From Gautieria morchelliformis (taxonomy: Eukaryota > Basidiomycota > Agaricomycetes > Gomphales > Gomphaceae), in contig WHVA01000025.1 of the NCBI GenBank assembly GCA_015179125.1, forward strand, positions 310,001-374,000: DNA of 64,000 nt, written 5' to 3'. The position numbers were made by a program, and so were the translations under genes. Under the pieces are notes generated by a model. The model was given only the letters and a program-made list of their open reading frames with translations. It was not told the origin of the DNA and did no database searches. Positions within the stretch are counted from its first letter, which is position 1. Each line of letters begins with the position of its first letter. This document shows, piece by piece, positions 61,912-64,000 of the stretch.

Positions 61912-62430
61912 GTACAGAACTCTGGCCAATAATGTTCGAGTGCCAGTTTCACTGTGACTGTGTTATCGGTACTGATGAAGTATGATTGGATTTAGTGTAA
62001 CCACTCGAGGAAAAACTATTCTTGTACGATGCACAGGGCTCGCTCATGCTTCCAAGCTGTTATCCGAAGGATGGTCATACATCACTAGCAGCATAACTTT
62101 GAACACCGCATGTTGTCCGCGCAACTCCGCATCTCAGCTAGTATTGGGCAGCAACCTGATCCTTGCAACCGTGGTCCGTGATACTTCTATCTGGAAGAGG
62201 CCGAGCCACCTCTCTCTAGGGTCTAGTCTGACGTACCGATTGAGCTGTGAGTACGTGTAGTACTACTAGTAGGTCTCAAGACAATTAAGGGACCATACTG
62301 GACCTGTACGTGACTCGGTCTTTTTTCCTGTGGGTACAAGACACGCCTGGCGACTTTGAAGTTAGCGGCTTCGTTAACTTTAGCGCTGCCTAAGATTTGT
62401 GCTGGAGGCACGAGTGCTCCGAGTGTCACC
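61912..62430. other. Unassigned spacer between the direct repeats
   Basis: No gene, terminal repeat or recognisable domain seen. Confidence 0.45.
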
Positions 62431-62506
62431 TGCCGCTGAAGGAGCTTTAAGCCATACGGGACATCAAAGATGATGTTCCGTATCGTTCAAAGCTCCTCCA
62501 GTGGCA
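62431..62506. repeat. Imperfect 36-bp hairpin
   Basis: Arms 62,431-62,466 and 62,471-62,506 match at about 30 of 36 positions around an AAGA loop. Five of the six differences are purine transitions that would leave G-U pairs in RNA on one strand. It could fold as a small-RNA-precursor-like stem. No flanking promoter is evident. Confidence 0.65.
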
Positions 62507-62859
62507 CGAGACAGAGGGTGCGCGCGTCCGAAAATTTCCAAGTGGTTTGAATCTCCGACCCACTTGAATCTCCTTCCTTCCCACCATGACCACGGCCAAC
62601 GGAAAACGAACTATAACACTTGCCCTCATCAATTTTTCGATCGTGTCCATGCGTTATAGGGTTATGATGGAGGGTGCCAGGAAGAAAATGCAGAGTATGT
62701 GAATAATCGTGATGTTATCGCGAGATCCCAACACCCTTACAAAAAGTTCTCTTACAAATAATATCGTGAGATTGGACACGGTGATTCAGAGGATGCCTCC
62801 TGGTAAGGTACTCTTCGATTGAAAATAACAGGCATATACTCAATATATATTATTGCTAT

Positions 62860-63190
62860 ATGTCCCTCTGCTGCTCTCACCGTCGCACTCAACTCTCGCT
62901 CTTGCACTCAAGGTCTTGCTCTCGCAATATGGCCCTCGGCTGCTCGTTCTCACAATAGACCGCTCCCACCGTCGCTCTCAAGCTCTCGCTCTCGCGGTCT
63001 GTCCCCTCGGCTGCCCTCGCTCTCCAATAGACCGCTTCCGCTCCCGCTCTCGCACTCAGGCTCAAGTTCTCAAGCTCAAGTTCTTGCTCTTGCTCTTGCT
63101 CTCTTGCTCTCTTGCTCTCTCGCTCTTGCTCTCTAGCTCAAGCTCAAGCTCAAGCTCTCACACTCTTGCTCTCGTACTTGGCCACTCTAA
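62860..63190. repeat. CT-rich microsatellite region
   Basis: Degenerate CTC/CTTG repeats include (CTCTTG)n and (AAGCTC)n runs near 63,070-63,160, with GCTCTCGCTCTC motifs before them. Apparent Leu/Ser-repeat ORFs come from the repeat and are not genes. Confidence 0.85.
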
Positions 63191-63480
63191 CCCTCACATT
63201 TGTACCGCTCGTCCCTGCATATAATTGCCGCTTATCGCTACTCGCCTTCGACCATCATCCGCTTGATCTCTGTGTTTTCACCCTCTGGTTTCTGTCTGCA
63301 TTGTAATAACTTCCGATGTACTTCCAAGCTGTTTTCTGCAATACAATGCCCTATATTTAAGTGATCTATAGCTGCAATTATAAGAGTAATTTGGAAGTCC
63401 AATATCAGTGTTGACTTATTCGAGACGAACTACCGAAAATCTGCTCCCGCTGTACTTCATAATAGGTTCGTAATGTAAGC

Positions 63481-64000
63481 TCCCTTATCTTGCCTCAGAG
63501 ATCCCCCCAACGCACCCTCATCTTGCGACATTGACTATCGATGTTCATTCGTGCACTTGCGCTTCCCAGCACCAAGTCTTAAACCGTCCTAGACACGAGG
63601 CCACACGCTATCGAGACGGTCTGTCTATCACCAAATCACCATCCAGAGGCGGAGGATAGGTTCAGTGCCCTTGAGTCATTACAATCTGTAGATTAGACAA
63701 GTCTGGAACCAGGCCAGTAATACCACACATCACAGATTCCCCGCGCCTGACTTTGGGAGACTACCAGGATAGTTTCTGCGACGCAATTAGACCCTAAACG
63801 CCACGAACACATTCTGGGACAGCCAAGGCTGGTACCCCCCAAACGGAAGATTACACATCCATGCTAGTCTATAGCCTCTTCGGTGCCCAGTGCCCACTCA
63901 TGAGGTGGTAGGCCGGATATTCATTTATTCGGTTGAAATTTGGCAGGTTCATGGTTTTAACATGCTCAACAATGAATGATAGAAGACTCGGATTCTACTA
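63481..64000 (+). repeat. Direct repeat copy B, runs off the window
   Basis: Second copy of the sequence at 61,361-61,911, including CCCCCCAACGCACC, the AAACCGTCCTA block, TACCACACAT, GGGAGACTACCAGGATAG and CATGAGGTGGTAGGCCGG. It reaches the last base of the window with homology still continuing. Confidence 0.8.

Noticed and set aside
1-64000. tRNA, rRNA and snRNA genes
   Set aside because: I looked for T-loop-like GGTTCRA boxes with paired arms and for rRNA core sequences while reading and found none that hold up. A tRNAscan-SE/Infernal run would settle it.

Overview
The window looks like nuclear DNA of a basidiomycete, most likely an agaricomycete. Genes are split by many short introns of about 45-60 nt. 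It carries remnants of a NACHT-type NLR, fungal PIF/Harbinger elements with Myb/SANT partner ORFs, a Ty3/gypsy chromovirus and a fungal LINE. The intact host genes are eukaryotic housekeeping genes. No bacterial, plasmid or CRISPR signature was seen. Exon borders were assigned by eye from GT-AG sites, reading frame and known family residues.

Positions 1-24,350 are a nest of transposable elements. In order they hold a broken NACHT gene, a broken Myb/SANT gene, a DDE transposase scrap joined to a gypsy gag fragment with its LTR, a frame-broken LINE, LTR-like sequence, solo LTRs (one with perfect and one with near-perfect 5-bp target duplications), a tandem-repeat block and a Harbinger element (12,561-16,145). 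A second, internally deleted Harbinger copy (17,052-24,109) contains a nearly intact chromovirus (17,317-23,570). The chromovirus is flanked by GTAAT duplications, and its PBS matches its own predicted mRNA 5' end, as in self-primed Tf1/sushi elements. Both Harbinger copies sit at the same nucleotide and in the same relative orientation inside two copies of one LTR family.

Positions 24,350-31,800 are gene-poor: a bHLH gene, a truncated tubulin-cofactor-A pseudogene, a thiolase pseudogene, an unrecognised 210-aa ORF and an unrecognised fragment. A complete 11-exon aldo-keto reductase of the xylose-reductase type follows (32,240-33,731).

Positions 34,130-40,080 are the most unusual part. One predicted 20-exon gene (34,412-39,898, about 1,522 aa) is built largely from tandem copies of an exon plus intron module. 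Nineteen near-identical introns of 48 or 49 nt all interrupt the frame at the same phase. Every exon keeps the frame and I see no internal stop. A long palindrome lies at each end; the 5' one carries a copy of the start-codon region and the 3' one a copy of the stop-codon region. I know of no named family with this layout.

Positions 42,344-58,986 are an ordinary compact gene block: a PB1-domain protein, a carnitine/acylcarnitine-type mitochondrial carrier, a head-to-head pair of unrecognised proteins, Rab GDP-dissociation inhibitor, the RAVE subunit Rav1 and mitochondrial N-acetylglutamate synthase. Their functions (mitochondrial fatty-acid transport, Rab recycling, V-ATPase assembly, arginine synthesis) are unrelated, as usual in fungi. 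From 59,050 to the end there is no supportable gene, only a direct repeat of more than 500 bp, a hairpin and a CT-rich microsatellite.
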